Part shown: positions 51,251-60,904 of the stretch, in pieces
How positions within the stretch are numbered: position 1 is the stretch's first letter
Layout: each line of letters opens with the position of its first letter
From: Anaerolinea thermolimosa
GTDB taxonomy: Bacteria > Chloroflexota > Anaerolineae > Anaerolineales > Anaerolineaceae
DNA length: 64,000 bases
Assembly: GCF_001050195.2 (NCBI RefSeq)
Contig: NZ_DF967965.1
Location: 2,875,411-2,939,410 of the forward strand
Reading direction: 5' to 3'
Made by a program: the position numbers and the translations under genes
The notes under the pieces: model-generated
Seen by the model: the letters and a program-made list of their open reading frames with translations, nothing else
Databases searched by the model: none
What the model was told of the DNA's origin: nothing

Positions 51251-52210
51251 TTACTCGCGCCAGTCGCTCGCCGCGTCGATGGCTTTCACATCCTCTTCGC
51301 TCAACTTCACCTCCAGGCTGCCCAGAATATCCTTCAGCTGTGCAACGTTGTTGGCGCCGATGATCGGCGAGGTAATGGCCGGACGCTGGAGCATCCAGGC
51401 CAGCGCCACCTGAGTCACTGTGGCTCCGTGTCGCTTGCCGATCTGGTCGAGCAGTTCAATCAGATCAAAATTTTTCTCGGTAAAGTAACGCTTCAGACCC
51501 TCAGCACGGGCGCTTTCGGCAATTTGCCCGCGGCGGTACTTCCCGGTGAGGAAGCCACCCTGCAACGGGCTGTACGGAATCACCCCGATACCCTGATCGA
51601 GGCAGACGGCTTCCAGTTCACGCTCAAAATCTGCCCGCCGCACCAGGCTGTAGGGTGGTTGCAGGCTGATAAATCGGTTGAGATTATATTTATCGCTGAT
51701 CCACATCGCCTTAACCAGCCGCCAGGCCGGTTCATTGGAACAACCAATGTAACGCACTTTACCCGCCTTCACCAGATCATCCAGAGCACGCAGTGTCTCT
51801 TCCTGAGGGGTGTCGTAATGGGGCCAGTGCGTCTGGTAGAGGTCGATGTAGTCGGTCTGCAAACGGCGCAGGCTGTCGTCGATGGCTTTCATCACGTGCC
51901 CCCGGCTGAGCCCATCACCGTTGGGGCCGGGCCACATGCGCCCATTGAACTTGGTAGCCACCACCATCAAATGCCGGTTGCCGCGGGCTTTCAACCAGCG
52001 CCCGATGATCTCTTCACTCACCCCGCCAGGGTTGCCCTCCACCCAGGCCGAGTAGACATCTGCGGTATCGATGAAATTCCCACCGGCCTCCACATAGGCA
52101 TCCATCACCTCAAACGCGGCCTTTTCATCCGCCGTCCAGCCAAACTGCATTGTGCCCAGGCAAATCCGGGCCACCTTCAGACCTGAGTTGCCCAGTCTTC
52201 GATATTCCAT
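51251..52210 (-). CDS. Aldo/keto reductase
   Basis: 319 residues. Begins [20 protein letters not shown], with the AKR tetrad visible: D and Y in [12 protein letters not shown] in VATKFNG, H in [11 protein letters not shown]-terminal [12 protein letters not shown] binds NADPH. Reading as an oxidoreductase of carbonyl compounds; substrate unknown. The ATG at 52210 is chosen because AAAGGAGGAAG sits just upstream; an earlier in-frame ATG (52243) lacks one. A second AKR lies at 53324. Confidence 0.92.
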   Translation of the reverse strand: MEYRRLGNSGLKVARICLGTMQFGWTADEKAAFEVMDAYVEAGGNFIDTADVYSAWVEGNPGGVSEEIIGRWLKARGNRHLMVVATKFNGRMWPGPNGDGLSRGHVMKAIDDSLRRLQTDYIDLYQTHWPHYDTPQEETLRALDDLVKAGKVRYIGCSNEPAWRLVKAMWISDKYNLNRFISLQPPYSLVRRADFERELEAVCLDQGIGVIPYSPLQGGFLTGKYRRGQIAESARAEGLKRYFTEKNFDLIELLDQIGKRHGATVTQVALAWMLQRPAITSPIIGANNVAQLKDILGSLEVKLSEEDVKAIDAASDWRE

Positions 52211-52311
52211 GACTTCCTCCTTTGTGATTGGGTTGCGCCACAATATTACCCTAATTCAATCCGATTTGGCAAGTTAGCTCTGCCAGGACGGCCCCCTGAT
52301 GCAGATAAAGA

Positions 52312-53235
52312 TCACCCGCCCGGAGCAACCGCCCCCACCGCCATAAAAAAGAAAATCATCACATCCTGTAAAAAATGAATAAACCACGCCCAGAAAAACC
52401 CCCGCGTTTCAAGCATGGCCTTGCCAAGTATCCAGCCCAGAAAGCTGGCCATCACCACGCCAATCATGCCGTACGGCACCCCAAAATAATGCCCGAGGCC
52501 AAAGAAAATGGCGGTGATCCACAACGCCTGGTGCGATCCCACTGCCTGCTCTAACCCCGCCAGAAGGGAAGCCCGATACGTCATTTCTTCACTAAAAGCA
52601 TTCATGGCCGCGAGTAGAAGCACCACCGGCAACCAGGGTAACGCCTGAATCAGTGCCAATACCTGCGGGCGCCCTGCCAGATAGAGAAAGAGAAGGGTTC
52701 CCAGGCTGATGTACACTGCAAACTGTCCGCCAAAGCGAGTCCATGGCTCTGGTTTAGCAAAACCCAGCCAGCGCACCGGTTGAATGGGCGCGCTCAGATC
52801 ACCCTTCACCAGGAAAAACGCCTCCCGCCGGTAGTGCAAAACCCGCAACACCCCGATCATGCCAAACGATACCAGCAACCGGCCCAGCTGAATCCCCAGC
52901 ATGGACACCACGAAGGGAGCATCTGCCCCCCCAAACCATCTCTGCCATGTCGTGGAACCGGTTACAAGAGACACACCCGCTTCAATCAGGTAGATACTTG
53001 CCAGGATCAGGAAAAAAGGCCGCAGGGAGGTGAGCCATGGCCAGAACCACGAAGCCAGCCCCAGAAGAAGTAAAAAAGCCACCTTTGCCCAGAACAACCA
53101 GGAGGGTGAACGATGAACCACTTCATGGAATAAAATATTGGGGAGCATGCTGACGAGCAGCATCACTGCCCAGGCTACCGCCTGAGGCATGCGCCCGTTC
53201 ATTGGCTTTGCAAAGGCCACCGCTTTCTTTTCCAT
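52312..53235 (-). CDS. CPBP-family intramembrane metalloprotease
   Basis: 307 residues with about eight membrane helices. The conserved triad motifs are present in order: EExxxR as SEEMTYRASLL, FxxxH as IFFGLGHYFG, and the third as WFIHFLQDV. CAAX-like (Abi/CPBP) proteases act on prenylated or membrane proteins; in bacteria often on bacteriocin or immunity functions, but here there is no such context. Divergent from the second AKR gene with 88 bases between. Confidence 0.87.
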   Translation of the reverse strand: MEKKAVAFAKPMNGRMPQAVAWAVMLLVSMLPNILFHEVVHRSPSWLFWAKVAFLLLLGLASWFWPWLTSLRPFFLILASIYLIEAGVSLVTGSTTWQRWFGGADAPFVVSMLGIQLGRLLVSFGMIGVLRVLHYRREAFFLVKGDLSAPIQPVRWLGFAKPEPWTRFGGQFAVYISLGTLLFLYLAGRPQVLALIQALPWLPVVLLLAAMNAFSEEMTYRASLLAGLEQAVGSHQALWITAIFFGLGHYFGVPYGMIGVVMASFLGWILGKAMLETRGFFWAWFIHFLQDVMIFFFMAVGAVAPGG

Positions 53236-53323
53236 TCTCCCTCTTGATAATACCCCTCTGGAGACCAGGGAAAAACATCCGTCAGCCGGGGAACATCCCT
53301 TTTATAATTATAGTGAGGAAACT

Positions 53324-54316
53324 ATGCTTTACACCACCCTGCCGGGAACCGACTTACACGTATCCTCTCTCTGCCTGGGTACAGCGGACTTCGGATCAAC
53401 CATTGATGAATCCACCGCTTTCCGCATGCTCGATTCTTTCCTGGATTCTGGCGGAAACTTTATCGATACGGCAAAAATTTATGCGGACTGGCTACCGGGA
53501 GAACGAAGCATAAGCGAGAAAACCATCGGCCGATGGCTGCGGCAGAGCAGCAAACGCCACCGCATTATCCTGGCAACCAAAGGTGCCCACCCCCACCTTG
53601 AAACCATGCTCACCCCGCGCCTCTCTCGCGCCGAAATTCTCTCCGACCTCGACGCCAGCCTGCGACACCTGGGAGTGGAAGTGATCGACCTGTACTGGCT
53701 CCATCGCGATGATCCCAACCGCCCCGTAGCCGAAATTCTGGAAACCCTGAACGAGGCCGTCCGGCAGGGCAAGATCCGGGCTTTTGGTTGTTCCAACTGG
53801 CGTGTAGAACGCATCCGCGCCGCCCTTGAAACCGCCCTGGCTCACAGGCTCGTGCCTTTTATCGCCGATCAAATGTTCTGGAATCTGGCCCTGGTCGATC
53901 CCCGTACCATGGGCGATTCCACGCTGGTAGCCATGGATGAACCCCTCCGTCGTTACCACAACGAGACAGGCCTGGCCGCCATCCCGTATTCATCACAGGC
54001 TAACGGGTTCTTCAACAAAATGGCACGAGGCCAGGTAGACGCTCTCAACCCACTCCACCGGCAAATGTATCTTCACGCCGAAAACCTGGCGCGTTTCCAG
54101 CGCGCTGATCAGCTTTGCCGCGAAACCGGCCTGTCGATCACGCAGGTGGTACTCGGATATCTTCTCTCTCAACCGTTTCCCACTGTACCCATTATCGGCC
54201 CGCGCACACTGGAGCAACTGGCCGACAGTCTCAGCGCGGCGGAGATCCGCCTGACCCCCGAACAAATTCGCACCCTTGAACAGGGCGCTTCCCGGGAGTT
54301 GCCCCTTGAGCTTTAA
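53324..54316 (+). CDS. Aldo/keto reductase
   Basis: 330 residues: FIDTAKIYADW (D, Y), LATKGAHP (K), LYWLHRDDP (H), VPIIGPRTLEQL near the end. Start at ATG 53324 with GTGAGGA upstream; a TATAAT at 53303 is a possible -10. It shares the general plan but not strong sequence with the AKR at 51251, so the two are distinct subfamilies. Its end overlaps the GNAT gene by 11 bases, suggesting an operon. Confidence 0.9.
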   Translation: MLYTTLPGTDLHVSSLCLGTADFGSTIDESTAFRMLDSFLDSGGNFIDTAKIYADWLPGERSISEKTIGRWLRQSSKRHRIILATKGAHPHLETMLTPRLSRAEILSDLDASLRHLGVEVIDLYWLHRDDPNRPVAEILETLNEAVRQGKIRAFGCSNWRVERIRAALETALAHRLVPFIADQMFWNLALVDPRTMGDSTLVAMDEPLRRYHNETGLAAIPYSSQANGFFNKMARGQVDALNPLHRQMYLHAENLARFQRADQLCRETGLSITQVVLGYLLSQPFPTVPIIGPRTLEQLADSLSAAEIRLTPEQIRTLEQGASRELPLEL

Positions 54317-54986
54317 GATCGAACCCGCCGATACCCCCTCGCGCCCCGAAGTCCATCCGCTCCCTCCGCACCTCCTTCATCAGGCCGCGCAGGTGCTGGC
54401 AGATGCCTTCTTTGACGACCCTCTCATGGTTCATTACCTGCCCGACCCCCAAAAGCGGCGTGCCCTCCTCCCGGGCGTGCTCGGAGTATATACCCGGATC
54501 GCCATCCGACAAGGCCTGGCACTGACCACCCCCGGCCTGGAAGGAGTCGCGCTCTGGATGCCCCCCGGAAAGACGGATTCTTCGCTCTGGGATTATTTCC
54601 TCGCCAGCCTGGGAATGCTCGACCTGCGCTTTGTCTTCATGGCCTGGCGGCGCCTGCGCGAAATTGAACCTTTCGTCGAACGCCTGCACCATGAATGCCT
54701 CCCCCAGCCGCACTGGTATCTCGCCGTGCTGGGGGTGCGACCCGGCGCACAAAAACAGGGCACAGGCACCCGCCTGATCGCCGCCGGGCTGGAAAGGGCC
54801 GACCGTGACGCCCTTCCCAGCTACCTGGAAACGATGAGCGAAGAAAACGTGGCCTTTTATCAGAAACGCGGCTTCCAGGTGGTGCGCAGGGTGACTCTGC
54901 CCGGTACCATGCTTCCCCTCTGGGCCATGGTTCGCCCGGCTCACCCTCCCTCGCCTACGGAGCGGGAGCCAGATCACGCCGGATAA
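54306..54986 (+). CDS. GNAT-family N-acetyltransferase
   Basis: 226 residues. The acetyl-CoA motif A is readable: YLAVLGVRPGAQKQGTGTRL (Q/RxxGxG/A as KQGTGT), with the C-terminal beta-strand and helix (YQKRGFQVVRRVTLPG). Start is a TTG (54306) with GGAG upstream, overlapping the AKR stop by 11 bases. The substrate is unknown; the family covers amines, antibiotics and protein N-termini. Confidence 0.82.
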   Translation: MSFKIEPADTPSRPEVHPLPPHLLHQAAQVLADAFFDDPLMVHYLPDPQKRRALLPGVLGVYTRIAIRQGLALTTPGLEGVALWMPPGKTDSSLWDYFLASLGMLDLRFVFMAWRRLREIEPFVERLHHECLPQPHWYLAVLGVRPGAQKQGTGTRLIAAGLERADRDALPSYLETMSEENVAFYQKRGFQVVRRVTLPGTMLPLWAMVRPAHPPSPTEREPDHAG

Positions 54987-56703
54987 ACACCAGCCCTTCC
55001 GGGTCCTGGTAAATCAATTTCCAGCGTGCGCGCCACTCAGCACTGGGATCGAATGGATCGCCGTGAGGGATGATCACCTGATACTCCGGCTCAGGGTGGA
55101 CCACGCGATCAGCCCGGCCCAGCGGATACTGGAGCTTGGTAGGGGTGTTGGTAAAGCCTGGCCCATACATGTAATAGAACACCCCGCCGGTAATTTCAAT
55201 CACGCTGTTCCGGATGTTGCGCTGAACATAATCATAGGCGCTGTGGTAACCATCCACCCCCACCGGATGGCGAAACTCATCTCGCAGGACAATCTCGTTG
55301 AACGGATTGAGCGCCAGCCGCCCTCTTGCATTCCAGACCAACCCCAGCGCCAGCACGATGGCCACCCCTGCCAGTCCGGCGCGGCCTAACCACTGCCGGT
55401 CAGCCCACTTTAAGATCCGGTTCACCGCTCCGGAAAGCAGAGTCAGAATCACCACCACCTCATACCCCACCACGGCAATCCCCAGCCTCCAGGCTGTGCG
55501 GGTGGGTTCCTGGGTTGTCTTTTGAAAGCCCGATTCGGGAGTAAAGAAGAAGGCAACCACCAGTATCGAAAACGCCAGGCTGATCCGCCAGCCGGGAACA
55601 CCCTTCCACAGGGTGAAGAGCCAGGTCACCCCAAGCATTCCCATCAGAAAGATCAGGTTGCGAGGCAAATGCTGATAAAAGAAGGGGTTGGTCAGGTTGT
55701 TGGCCATACTCCATTCATTCATCACCCACACCCCTTCGGGGAAGATCGTGCCGATCACGATTAAATTGCGCACCACCCACAATCCACCCGGGATGATCAA
55801 CACCGCCGCCAGAGCTACCTCCTGCCACGGCAGACGCCGGAGCTCTCTCCACGACTTTACCCACCCCCAGATCACCGGAAACCAGAGCGGCGTCACCACA
55901 AACATGCCGGCCGGTTTGGTAGCCAGCACCAGCAGGGTGGCAAAGACCAGCCCCGGGAAATGAAGGCGACTGGAAGAAGCCTCACGCCCAAGAGGGGCAT
56001 GAATCAGCGCCGCCAGCACCCCCATGGCCAGGAAGAGGTCGTTCTTCCCGATCATATCCGCCTGATCGAGAAAAATATAGAACGGGTTGCCTTTGACAAC
56101 AAGACTCTCGCTTAAGAAAATACCGGCCACGACGAAGAGGAGCAGGCCGCCGGGAAGACGCGTATAGCGCCGTCCAAGGAGCCACAGCGTCAGAAAGACC
56201 AGGAGCGCAATCAGCGCATGAAGCGCCCCAAAAAAGGTCTCTTTTCCGGTAAGAAGCAGGGCAAATGCCAGCATCGCTTCATACCCAAAGGGGAATTCGC
56301 CATAAGGAATGGAGAGATCCCAAACGTGGCCATGTTTATACAGCTCAACTGCTTTAGGGAAGTGATAGGCCCCGGCATCCCAGTGCAGGGTTTCACTGAC
56401 GGTAGAATAAGGCCAGGCCGCGACCGGGTAGGCCACCAGAAGCAGAAAAAGTCCCAGCCCCAGCCCGTACAAAAGCAGGTTTAGCCAGCGGGGAAAATCC
56501 ATTTCCTGCGGGAAGCTCTCGAAGAACCTCCCTCCATCATGGCGAAAATAAAGCCAGAGTGCCAGGCCAGTCAGTGCCAGGGTAAGCGGGAAAACACCCC
56601 AGGCACGGTAAATTCCCGCCAGCCCTAACACCTGCGCCGTGTAAACCCCGGCGAAAAAAAAGCACAGAAGAAACCCTGACAGGCGGTATAAAAATCTAGG
56701 CAT
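54955..56703 (-). CDS. Multi-span membrane protein, GT-C/PMT-like
   Basis: 582 residues with about 11 membrane helices, and a soluble C-terminal region (about 470-582). The first large loop includes SETLHWDAGAYHFPKAVELY; a D in such a loop is the catalytic acid of GT-C transferases. Glycosyltransferase for a lipid-linked donor is likely, acceptor unknown. Overlaps the convergent GNAT gene by 32 bases at its 3' end and lies 15 bases downstream of the L,D-transpeptidase gene in the same direction. Confidence 0.68.
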   Translation of the reverse strand: MPRFLYRLSGFLLCFFFAGVYTAQVLGLAGIYRAWGVFPLTLALTGLALWLYFRHDGGRFFESFPQEMDFPRWLNLLLYGLGLGLFLLLVAYPVAAWPYSTVSETLHWDAGAYHFPKAVELYKHGHVWDLSIPYGEFPFGYEAMLAFALLLTGKETFFGALHALIALLVFLTLWLLGRRYTRLPGGLLLFVVAGIFLSESLVVKGNPFYIFLDQADMIGKNDLFLAMGVLAALIHAPLGREASSSRLHFPGLVFATLLVLATKPAGMFVVTPLWFPVIWGWVKSWRELRRLPWQEVALAAVLIIPGGLWVVRNLIVIGTIFPEGVWVMNEWSMANNLTNPFFYQHLPRNLIFLMGMLGVTWLFTLWKGVPGWRISLAFSILVVAFFFTPESGFQKTTQEPTRTAWRLGIAVVGYEVVVILTLLSGAVNRILKWADRQWLGRAGLAGVAIVLALGLVWNARGRLALNPFNEIVLRDEFRHPVGVDGYHSAYDYVQRNIRNSVIEITGGVFYYMYGPGFTNTPTKLQYPLGRADRVVHPEPEYQVIIPHGDPFDPSAEWRARWKLIYQDPEGLVFIRRDLAPAP

Positions 56704-56718
56704 CGCTCCGGTTGCCCA

Positions 56719-57885
56719 TTACGCCCCCCCTGCGGTATACAGCGCGGGGTCGGTCGGGGTCTGCCCGGAAGGATCCCACACGTAAACCCAGTCGCCCTCG
56801 CGCGCCCATTGATAAAGCCACGCAGCATCACCGATGGAAAGGTTGACGCATCCGTGGGTACCGGCGAACCCGTACCACGCCCGCCAGTAAGCCCCGTGCA
56901 GGGCTCGCGCCTGGTCAAAATACATCGTCCAGGGCACATCCTCCAGATAGTAGAAGTCTGAACGGTCCGCCTCAAAGGCGCCCTGCATGGTTTCGAGGGG
57001 TTTCTTCTGGTAAATTTTGAACAACCCCGGCCGGGTGTAGAAAGGCTCTCCGCCAGTAGCCACCATGGTAGCAAAAAGGAGTTGACCGTTCTCGTATACG
57101 GCAAGAGTCTGCTCGTAAAGGTTCACCTCAATCCAGCGATTGTTATCCACCCCTTCAGGCGGAGTGGGGTTAACCGTCACCTGCCGAATATACCGCCGCT
57201 CAATCCACTGGTCAAAACCAATCTGAAACCACTCCACACCGTCTTTCACCACCTTCTGGTAAATGGGCACCGGGGTTTCGCGGTAAAGCAGGTCGCCTAC
57301 CTCCGGGCTGGCATAACCCGGCGCACTGCGCGCCCGGGTGTGATCGACCAGCCAGCCAAAAGAGGTTGCCGGATTGCGGCTGAAAAGCAACCCCTGGAAG
57401 GAAGAATAGGCCGCCGGTGAGGCGCGCATCCACTCGCCGGTCTTCAACTGCACGTAAGGTTTATCATTCACCCGCTCAACATTGATATAAGAGACATACC
57501 GCAGTCCCTTTCCCGGCGCGATGAAACGCACCGGGTTATTCCCGCTGACGGCATCCTCCAGGGTGGCATAGAGCGGCGCAGGTTGATCGGCAGGGAGGTT
57601 GATTTTAGCAATGAACACCGGGCTGTGCGTCAGTTCTGCAGACGGGTGCACGGCAGGCAAAGGGCGCGGTGGGTAGGTAAGCCCGACTTTCGCCCATTCA
57701 TTCAACTGTGCCGCAGGCCCATAGGGAAGGCATCCGTTCACCTGCAACGGATAAGCCTCGGGCAAACACAGCGGCGCCCCGGTGTACGGCTCAGCGCTCT
57801 GTGCGTGAACAGGCACTACCGCGGTAAACCACCCCATGACCGCTAAAGCCACAGGTAAAAACCATCGCCAGAATATACGATCCAT
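56719..57885 (-). CDS. L,D-transpeptidase (YkuD), exported
   Basis: 388 residues: signal peptide (FLPVALAVMGWFTAVVPVHA), a bacterial SH3-like/unknown middle (about 60-250), and a YkuD catalytic domain at the end: LHGAYWRAWYGFAGTHGCVNL, with the classical HGC-N motif whose Cys attacks the stem peptide. It cross-links peptidoglycan 3-3 or attaches proteins. The first six codons are included in the 548-bp duplication described at 57870. Confidence 0.9.
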   Translation of the reverse strand: MDRIFWRWFLPVALAVMGWFTAVVPVHAQSAEPYTGAPLCLPEAYPLQVNGCLPYGPAAQLNEWAKVGLTYPPRPLPAVHPSAELTHSPVFIAKINLPADQPAPLYATLEDAVSGNNPVRFIAPGKGLRYVSYINVERVNDKPYVQLKTGEWMRASPAAYSSFQGLLFSRNPATSFGWLVDHTRARSAPGYASPEVGDLLYRETPVPIYQKVVKDGVEWFQIGFDQWIERRYIRQVTVNPTPPEGVDNNRWIEVNLYEQTLAVYENGQLLFATMVATGGEPFYTRPGLFKIYQKKPLETMQGAFEADRSDFYYLEDVPWTMYFDQARALHGAYWRAWYGFAGTHGCVNLSIGDAAWLYQWAREGDWVYVWDPSGQTPTDPALYTAGGA

Positions 57886-58967
57886 AGCCTGTATTCTACC
57901 AAACTCCGGGGGGAATTTCCGCAGGTTTCTTGAGCGGGTTCCATGGACCTTTCACGGCCTTTTTATGCCTTTTTAACTCTCTTTTTATCGGAGCTTCATG
58001 GAACGCCTTCGTCCTCTGCCGGATAATGATACCGGAGATTATCTGTGTATCCTTTCTCCGAGAGAATTTCAGCATTTTATGAAAAAGAAAAGGGGAGCCA
58101 GGGAATGAAATGGATCGATAACCTGAAAACAGGCGCTAAATTGCTGGGGGGCTTTGGTGCGCTCATCCTCATGATGGTGGTTATTGCCGGCCTCAGCCTG
58201 GTGGGGATGAATAAAATCAACCAGAATGTGCACAACCTCTATTACAACCGCACCCTGCCCATCGCCTACGTGGGAAAAGCCAGCACCGCACTCTACACCC
58301 TGCGGGGAGACCTCTTTAAATACATTCTCCTGCCTGAGGAACGAGCGAAAACCAAAGAAGCCATCCAGGCCAGCCAGCAGACCATCCGCGGGCAGATCGA
58401 CCATTACCGGGCGACGGAGAATATACGATCCATAGCCTGTATTCTACCAAACTCCGGGGGGAATTTCCGCAGGTTTCTTGAGCGGGTTCCATGGACCTTT
58501 CACGGCCTTTTTATGCCTTTTTAACTCTCTTTTTATCGGAGCTTCATGGAACGCCTTCGTCCTCTGCCGGATAATGATACCGGAGATTATCTGTGTATCC
58601 TTTCTCCGAGAGAATTTCAGCATTTTATGAAAAAGAAAAGGGGAGCCAGGGAATGAAATGGATCGATAACCTGAAAACAGGCGCTAAATTGCTGGGGGGC
58701 TTTGGTGCGCTCATCCTCATGATGGTGGTTATTGCCGGCCTCAGCCTGGTGGGGATGAATAAAATCAACCAGAATGTGCACAACCTCTATTACAACCGCA
58801 CCCTGCCCATCGCCTACGTGGGAAAAGCCAGCACCGCACTCTACACCCTGCGGGGAGACCTCTTTAAATACATTCTCCTGCCTGAGGAACGAGCGAAAAC
58901 CAAAGAAGCCATCCAGGCCAGCCAGCAGACCATCCGCGGGCAGATCGACCATTACCGGGCGACGGAG
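57870..58967. repeat. 548-bp tandem direct duplication (two copies)
   Basis: Bases 57870-58417 recur at 58418-58965 with no difference seen; AG occurs at 57870, 58418 and 58966, so the junction has 2-bp microhomology. Contents: the first six codons of the transpeptidase gene, the divergent promoter region, and the start and first 104 codons of the chemoreceptor. Confidence 0.95.
58105..58524 (+). pseudogene. Truncated chemoreceptor 5' copy
   Basis: The first 104 codons of the chemoreceptor at 58653 ([18 protein letters not shown] onwards), identical through HYRATE and then running into the duplicated intergenic sequence until a stop at 58524. It contains the first TM helix and part of the sensor, but no HAMP or signalling domain. 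Created by the 548-bp duplication. Confidence 0.9.
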
Positions 58968-60791
58968 TTGACCGGAGAAGAAACCGCCGTACTGGAGGAA
59001 TTCGACCAGACCTACGCCGCCTACCTGAAAGCGGTAGACGCCGCCCTCGCCAGCGTCGATGCGGGCAACACCTCGCTCGCCATCCTCAGCATCACCGATG
59101 GGGGCGAGGTGGCCAATGCCCGCAAAGCCATAGACTCCGCGATGCAAAAGCTGGTTGACCTCAACGAGAACCTCGCCGAACAGGACCGTCTCCAAAGCGC
59201 TCAGGTGTTCACGGCCACCCGCAACTTGCTCATCGGCGTGGCCCTGCTTGCTTTAATTGCGGCGGTGGTCTTCACCCTGTTGATCACCCGCAGCATCACC
59301 CTCCCGCTGGGGCTGACCGTTGCAGAACTGCGCCTCATCGCCAACGGCGACCTCTTACGCACCTTCAGCGAAGCCGATAAAGACAAAGTGCGCAAGCGCG
59401 CAGATGAATTCGGTTCCCTGGGCAAAGCCATGGACGGCCTGGTCGAATACCTGCAGGAAACCAGTGAAGTGGCCAGCGCCATCGCCAGCAATGACCTCAC
59501 CGTGAAGGTACAGCCGCGAAGCGAGAAAGATGAACTGCGCCTCGCTTTTGCACGCATGGTCGAGTCCTTACGTCAGTCGCTGATCGAGGTGGCTGAGAAC
59601 GCCAATGGTCTGGGAGCGGCATCCACCCAGCTCGCCACCGCCGCCAACCAGGCCGGTCAGGCCACCGGACAAATCGCCGCCACCATTCAACAGGTATCCA
59701 AAGGCATCACCCAGCAAAGTGAATCTGCAAGTCGAACCTCTGCCTCCATTGAACAAATGTCACGCGCCATCGATGGGGTAGCCCGCGGCGCTCAGGAACA
59801 GGCGCGCGCCGTGCAGAAAGCCTCGGCCATCACCACCCAGATGCACACCGCCATTCAGCAGGTGGCCCAGAACGCCCAGTCGGTGACCCGGGAAGCCGGT
59901 AAAGCCGTAAACGCCGCCCAGAATGGCGCCGGGAAGGTGCGGCTCACGCTGAAGGGCATGGAAGAGATTCGCTCCCGCGTGGGCCTCTCTGCCGAAAAGG
60001 TCGCCGAGATGGGCCGGCACTCTGAAAAGATCACCCTGATCGTCGAGACCATCGAAGACATCGCTTCCCAGACCAACCTTCTGGCGCTCAACGCCGCTAT
60101 CGAGGCCGCCCGTGCCGGTGAGCACGGCAAAGGCTTCGCCGTGGTGGCCGACGAAGTGCGCAAGCTGGCCGAGCGCTCGGGCGCCTCGACCCGTGAGATC
60201 GCTGAGCTGGTCAAGGGCATCCAGAAAACTGTCCAGGAGGCCGTGCAGGCCATGCAGGAAGGTACACATGAGGTGGAAAATGGCGTCATTCAGGCCAGTG
60301 AAGCCGGTTCAGCCCTGGAGATGATCATTCAATCCATCGAGCAGGTCACCCGCCAGGCTGAGGAGGCCGCCGCTGCTGCCGAACAGATGAACGCCTCGGC
60401 CAGTGAACTGGTCGCCGCCATGGATTCCGTCTCGGCCATCGTGGAAGAAAACACCGCCGCTACCGAAGAAATGGCCGCCGGTTCGAGCGAGGTGACCCAG
60501 GCCGTCGAGAACATCGCCAGCGTCAGCGAAGAGAACAGCGCGGCTGTGGAGGAAGTCTCGGCCTCGACCGAAGAGATGAGCGCCCAGGTGGAAGAAGTTT
60601 CGGCCTCAGCCAGGGCCCTGGAAGAGATGGCGCAGTCTCTGAAGGAGCTGGTGGCGCGCTTCCGGCTCACCGCGGAGAGTGTTGCCCCTTCCATCGCTCA
60701 GCCTGGCGTGAGTTTCGGAAGCAACCCAGAGAAATCCAACGGCTCTTCTCGCGCGGGGGTAAAGCGCCTGGCACAGGTATCTCTCGAATAA
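58653..60791 (+). CDS. Methyl-accepting chemotaxis protein
   Basis: 712 residues: TM1 (about 12-35), four-helix-bundle type sensor (40-190), TM2 (about 198-220), HAMP (about 222-275 and an extra HAMP-like part), and a long coiled-coil MA signalling domain with hairpin tip [21 protein letters not shown] and [18 protein letters not shown]. Gln/Glu-rich methylation helices flank it (e.g. [12 protein letters not shown] region). No C-terminal CheR-binding pentapeptide is seen. I use the ATG at 58653 with AGGGGAG upstream, rather than the in-frame 58593. Chemotaxis partner genes are not in the window. Confidence 0.92.
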   Translation: MKWIDNLKTGAKLLGGFGALILMMVVIAGLSLVGMNKINQNVHNLYYNRTLPIAYVGKASTALYTLRGDLFKYILLPEERAKTKEAIQASQQTIRGQIDHYRATELTGEETAVLEEFDQTYAAYLKAVDAALASVDAGNTSLAILSITDGGEVANARKAIDSAMQKLVDLNENLAEQDRLQSAQVFTATRNLLIGVALLALIAAVVFTLLITRSITLPLGLTVAELRLIANGDLLRTFSEADKDKVRKRADEFGSLGKAMDGLVEYLQETSEVASAIASNDLTVKVQPRSEKDELRLAFARMVESLRQSLIEVAENANGLGAASTQLATAANQAGQATGQIAATIQQVSKGITQQSESASRTSASIEQMSRAIDGVARGAQEQARAVQKASAITTQMHTAIQQVAQNAQSVTREAGKAVNAAQNGAGKVRLTLKGMEEIRSRVGLSAEKVAEMGRHSEKITLIVETIEDIASQTNLLALNAAIEAARAGEHGKGFAVVADEVRKLAERSGASTREIAELVKGIQKTVQEAVQAMQEGTHEVENGVIQASEAGSALEMIIQSIEQVTRQAEEAAAAAEQMNASASELVAAMDSVSAIVEENTAATEEMAAGSSEVTQAVENIASVSEENSAAVEEVSASTEEMSAQVEEVSASARALEEMAQSLKELVARFRLTAESVAPSIAQPGVSFGSNPEKSNGSSRAGVKRLAQVSLE

Positions 60792-60831
60792 ATCAGCCAA
60801 GCCATTTTTCGCCCACGGCCCGCCTGAAAAG

Positions 60832-60861
60832 AGGCCGGAGAGAGGGTTCTCTCTCCGGCCT
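60832..60861. terminator. Hairpin terminator between chemoreceptor and HD-GYP gene
   Basis: Perfect 13-bp stem AGGCCGGAGAGAG / CTCTCTCCGGCCT with a GGTT loop, followed by TCTGAATTTT. Lies between convergent genes. Confidence 0.8.
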
Positions 60862-60904
60862 TCTGAATTTTCACCCTGGCTATTCTTTTCTGCGCCTTGC
60901 ACGA

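Noticed and set aside
51245-52186. Plus-strand open frame (313 codons) opposite the aldo/keto reductase gene
   Set aside because: The minus strand encodes an unmistakable AKR with all tetrad residues and a strong ribosome-binding site; the antisense frame has no recognisable domain.
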